The translations under genes were made by a program, and so were the position numbers. 42,203 nucleotides of DNA, from contig NZ_DBGCTQ010000088.1 of NCBI RefSeq assembly GCF_048388525.1, positions 1-42,203 on the forward strand. Reading direction: 5' to 3'. Source of the DNA: BQOK01 sp048388525. Its GTDB lineage: Bacteria > Bacillota > Clostridia > Oscillospirales > Ruminococcaceae. Below the pieces are notes generated by a model, which saw only the letters and a list, made by a program, of their open reading frames with translations, did no database searches and was not told the origin of the DNA. Numbering within the stretch: position 1 is the first letter of the stretch; each line of letters starts with the position of its first letter. This document shows positions 39,578-42,203 of this stretch, piece by piece.

Positions 39578-41908
39578 ATGGGAGAACGATTGCTTTGGTA
39601 TTCAAGGCCCGCCGCCAATTGGAACGAGGCGCTACCGCTGGGCAACGGCGAGCTGGGTGCCATGCAGTTTGGCGGCGTAATGCAGGAGCGTTTTTGTTTG
39701 AACCACGACACGTTGTGGAGCGGCCGGCCGCTGCAGCCTGGCAAACAGGACAAAACGGAGTTCTTTTTGCGCGGCCGCGCGCTGGTGGAGCAGGGCGATG
39801 CCGCCGCGGCGCAAAGGCTTTTGGAAAAAGGCCTGTGCGGCCCGTTCGGCGAAAGCTATCTGCCCATGGGAGAGCTTCTTTTGGAGTTTTCACACGGAGC
39901 GGGCCCTGTGGCATACCGCCGTGAGCTGGATCTGCAAAAAGCCTGCACCTGCGTTGAGTATACAATGCCGGGCGGCGCGCGCTTTGTAAGGCGTGCGTTT
40001 ATCAGCAGGCCGGCGCGCTGCATGGTGATGCGCCTTACGGCCCATGGAGGCAAATCGCTCTCCTTTGCGCTCAGGCTGCGCAGTGAATTGCACGGCCGGC
40101 TGGAGCATGAAAAAAATACACTGCTGTACCTGGGAGAATGCCCAAGCCACGTGGCGCCGCCCTATGTGGAGGCGGCGCGGCCGGTGGTGTACGATCCCGC
40201 CAGACCCGGCATCGGCTTTTGCTTTGCCGCCAGTGTCGCCACCGACGGGGAGCTTAAATGCCGGGGCAAAACCCTGTATGTGGAACACGCCGGATATGCC
40301 AATCTCTATCTGTGTGCCGAGACCAGCTTTCGCGGATACGATGCCGAGCCCAGTAACCCGCAAAAGGGATATCGCGCCCTCTGTTTAGCCGGCGTGAAAA
40401 AGGCCGCGCTTCTGGGCTGGCGCGGGCTGTACCACGGGCATATCCGTGAGTATGGCGGCTATGCCGGGCGCTGTTCGCTGACGCTAAAAACCCAAAGCCA
40501 GAACCGTTTTTTGCCCACAGATGAGCGTTTGAAACGCTTTGGAGAAAACAATACCGACGTGGGCCTGGCTGAGCTTTTGTTCCACTATGGCCGCTACTTG
40601 CTGATCTCCTCCTCGCGCCCCGACACGCAGCCCGCCAACCTGCAAGGGATCTGGAACGAAGAGATGCGCGCACCCTGGTGCTCGAATTTTACGTTGAACA
40701 TCAACACTGAAATGAATTACTGGCCCGCTTTTTCCACCAACCTGACTGAATGCGCATGGCCACTGATCCAGATGGTTGAGGAGCTGCAGGCGGCGGGCGC
40801 CCGGGCGGCGACCGATTACTACGGTGCACGGCGGGGATTTGTGGCGCACCACAATACCGACTTATGGCGCTTCGCGGCGCCTGTGGGCGAAGGGCAGCCT
40901 GGCAGCGCCTGCTATGGCCTATGGCCGTTGGGGGCCGTGTGGCTGTGCCGCACCGTGTACGAGTATTATGAGTATACGCTGGACGCCGCCTATTTGGAAA
41001 GCACCGGATTTCCGCTGATGGAAAACGCCGCTGCGGCTTTCGACGGCCTTTTAAAGCCGGATACGGACGGCAGGTTGTATTTTTGCCCGGCGACCTCGCC
41101 GGAAAACAGCTATGGGACTGCGCAGGGGCCTGTGTCAGTTGCGCGCTGGAGTGCCATGACGCAGGAGCTGCTGTACGATTTGTTCTCAAACTGCGCGGCT
41201 GCGGCAAGGGCTCTGGAAAACCCCAAAAAAGCAGACCGATACGCCGGGCTGGCCGCACGGCTGAAACTTCCCCTTGTGGGCCCAGACGGCCGGCTGCTGG
41301 AATGGGAACGCCCGGTGGAGGAGACCGAGCCGCATCACCGGCACATCTCGCATTTGTATGGGTTGTATCCCGGCTGCCGCATCTCACCGGAAAAGACGCC
41401 GCAGCTTGCCGAGGCCTGCAAAAAGAGCTTGGAGGCGCGGGGCGACGAGGGCACGGGGTGGAGCCTGGCTTGGAAGCTAAACCAATGGGCGCGGCTGGGC
41501 GACGGAGAACATGCATGGAGGCTGCTGTGTGCGCAGCTGCGTTTTGTGGAAGGAACGGTGACCGAACATTTCGCGGGGGGCGGCAGTTATCCCAACCTGT
41601 TCTGCGCGCATCCCCCTTTCCAGATTGATGGCAATTTTGGCGCGGCGGCGGGCATGGTGGAGATGATTATCCAGGCGCGCAGCGAAGAAGTTCTGCTGCT
41701 GCCCGCGCTGCCGCGAGCCTGGCCCGACGGCGCCCTGCTGGGCGTATGCACGCCGGGGGGCCTTATGTGGGATGTTGTGTGGAAAGCGGGTAGAGTGAAA
41801 ACGTTGCGTCTGTTTCCTCAACGCGAAGGAACGATAAAAATAGTGGTGAATGGCAGAAGCTCTTTCGTCTGTTACACTCCCGCTGGAAAAAACGAATGGC
41901 ATTTTTAA
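39578..41908 (+). CDS. GH95 alpha-1,2-L-fucosidase, cytoplasmic
   Basis: The 776-residue protein is a GH95 inverting fucosidase. It starts with LLWYSRPAANWNEALPLGNG and shows the family blocks NHDTLWSGRP (42-51) and SSRPDTQPANLQGIWNEEM. The likely catalytic residues are Asn374 and Asn376 in LNINTEMNYW, Glu509 in PATSPENSYG and the Asp of FQIDGNFG. This matches the Asn/Asn/Glu/Asp set known for the Bifidobacterium enzyme AfcA. It removes terminal alpha-1,2-fucose as in H antigen and 2'-fucosyl oligosaccharides. There is no signal peptide, so it works after import. It lies 31 bases behind the permease gene and 48 bases before the GH112 gene, in one operon. Confidence 0.95.
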   Translation: MGERLLWYSRPAANWNEALPLGNGELGAMQFGGVMQERFCLNHDTLWSGRPLQPGKQDKTEFFLRGRALVEQGDAAAAQRLLEKGLCGPFGESYLPMGELLLEFSHGAGPVAYRRELDLQKACTCVEYTMPGGARFVRRAFISRPARCMVMRLTAHGGKSLSFALRLRSELHGRLEHEKNTLLYLGECPSHVAPPYVEAARPVVYDPARPGIGFCFAASVATDGELKCRGKTLYVEHAGYANLYLCAETSFRGYDAEPSNPQKGYRALCLAGVKKAALLGWRGLYHGHIREYGGYAGRCSLTLKTQSQNRFLPTDERLKRFGENNTDVGLAELLFHYGRYLLISSSRPDTQPANLQGIWNEEMRAPWCSNFTLNINTEMNYWPAFSTNLTECAWPLIQMVEELQAAGARAATDYYGARRGFVAHHNTDLWRFAAPVGEGQPGSACYGLWPLGAVWLCRTVYEYYEYTLDAAYLESTGFPLMENAAAAFDGLLKPDTDGRLYFCPATSPENSYGTAQGPVSVARWSAMTQELLYDLFSNCAAAARALENPKKADRYAGLAARLKLPLVGPDGRLLEWERPVEETEPHHRHISHLYGLYPGCRISPEKTPQLAEACKKSLEARGDEGTGWSLAWKLNQWARLGDGEHAWRLLCAQLRFVEGTVTEHFAGGGSYPNLFCAHPPFQIDGNFGAAAGMVEMIIQARSEEVLLLPALPRAWPDGALLGVCTPGGLMWDVVWKAGRVKTLRLFPQREGTIKIVVNGRSSFVCYTPAGKNEWHF

Positions 41909-41956
41909 GAAAAATTGATAGCGAACAACAGCAAGCACAGAAAGGAGCCGCAAAAG

Positions 41957-42203
41957 ATGGATAAAAAGCTGACGGGCCGCGTCACCATCCCCACAAACCT
42001 GGACGTGGTGCCCGAGACCATCGACATCCTGCGCCGGTGGGGGGCGGACGCCATCCGCGACTGCGACGGCACCGAGTTCCCCGGGGAGCTGACCAAGGTG
42101 GGGGCCAAGATTTACTCGACCTATTACACCACCCGCAAGGACAACGCCTGGGCAAAGCAGAACCCGGACGAGGTGCAGCAGTGCTATATCATGACCGGGT
42201 TTC
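41957..42203 (+). CDS. GH112 1,3-beta-galactosyl-N-acetylhexosamine phosphorylase, 5' part
   Basis: Only the first 82 codons are in the window; the frame is open to the edge. ATG 41957 has AAAGGAG 9 bases upstream. The protein begins GRVTIPTNLDVVPETIDILR and continues RWGADAIRDCDGTEFP, then KIYSTYYTTRKDNAW. This is the characteristic N-terminus of GH112 phosphorylases, which cleave lacto-N-biose or galacto-N-biose with phosphate to galactose 1-phosphate and the N-acetylhexosamine (or, in a subgroup, galactosyl-rhamnose). In this setting the GNB/LNB type is the likely one. It would be the terminal step of mucin core-1 or milk-type glycan use. Its GC content is higher than that of the gene just before it. 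Confidence 0.9.
   Translation, partial: MDKKLTGRVTIPTNLDVVPETIDILRRWGADAIRDCDGTEFPGELTKVGAKIYSTYYTTRKDNAWAKQNPDEVQQCYIMTGF

Noticed and set aside
1..42203. CRISPR arrays, tRNA or rRNA genes, intact insertion sequences
   Set aside because: I saw no regularly spaced repeats, no tRNA/rRNA-like sequence and no complete transposase or integrase in any frame.

Overview
The window looks like a chromosomal segment of a GC-rich anaerobic gut Firmicute, most likely a Clostridia member of the Oscillospiraceae/Ruminococcaceae type. The reasons are strong GGAGG-type ribosome binding sites, several TTG and GTG starts, Gram-positive lipoprotein-type solute-binding proteins, LplB/YtcP-like sugar permeases, paired AraC-type response regulators and His_kinase-family sensors, and many host-glycan glycosidases. 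This assignment is inferred from gene content, not from a marker gene.

Region 1 (1-5.2 kb, + strand) is a sugar-acid module. It holds the 3' end of an IlvD/Edd-family dehydratase, a tripartite tricarboxylate-type transporter (tctC, tctB, and tctA carrying one apparent frameshift), an HpcH/HpaI-family aldolase and a GntR/FCD regulator with its own near-consensus promoter. Together they suggest import of an organic or sugar acid, dehydration and aldol cleavage.

Region 2 (5.4-25.3 kb) is a host-glycan module built around a divergent promoter region at about 19.4 kb. On the - strand run two LplB/YtcP-type permeases, a lipoprotein binding protein, a GH129-like alpha-N-acetylgalactosaminidase, a secreted clan GH-A enzyme with tandem C-terminal modules, a GH110-like alpha-1,3-galactosidase, a secreted GH33 sialidase, and a membrane-anchored PI-PLC-like protein with its own promoter. 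On the + strand run a response regulator, a histidine kinase, a GH123/DUF4091 enzyme and a GH29 alpha-fucosidase, all overlapping.

Region 3 (25.3-26.15 kb) is debris of a mobile element: an XRE helix-turn-helix piece fused in frame to a piece of a RecD2-like helicase, then a PcfJ-like C-terminal piece, ending in a hairpin.

Region 4 (26.2-42.2 kb) is a second glycan module, again built around a divergent regulator (about 32.7 kb). On the - strand are a histidine kinase, an AraC response regulator, a GH20 enzyme and a Gfo/Idh/MocA oxidoreductase. On the + strand are a lone binding protein, a second GH110-like enzyme, a complete CUT1-type sugar importer (binding protein plus two permeases), a GH95 alpha-1,2-fucosidase and the start of a GH112 beta-1,3-galactosyl-N-acetylhexosamine phosphorylase. 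The window ends inside that gene.

Taken together, regions 2 and 4 read as a locus for mucin O-glycans, blood-group antigens or glycolipid glycans. Two secreted enzymes (sialidase and GH-A enzyme) trim or release glycans outside. ABC importers without local ATPases bring oligosaccharides in. A set of glycosidases without signal peptides (alpha-Gal, alpha-GalNAc, beta-GalNAc, beta-HexNAc, alpha-Fuc) and a phosphorylase dismantle them in the cytoplasm. Family names come from motifs and remembered family features; no database search was possible.
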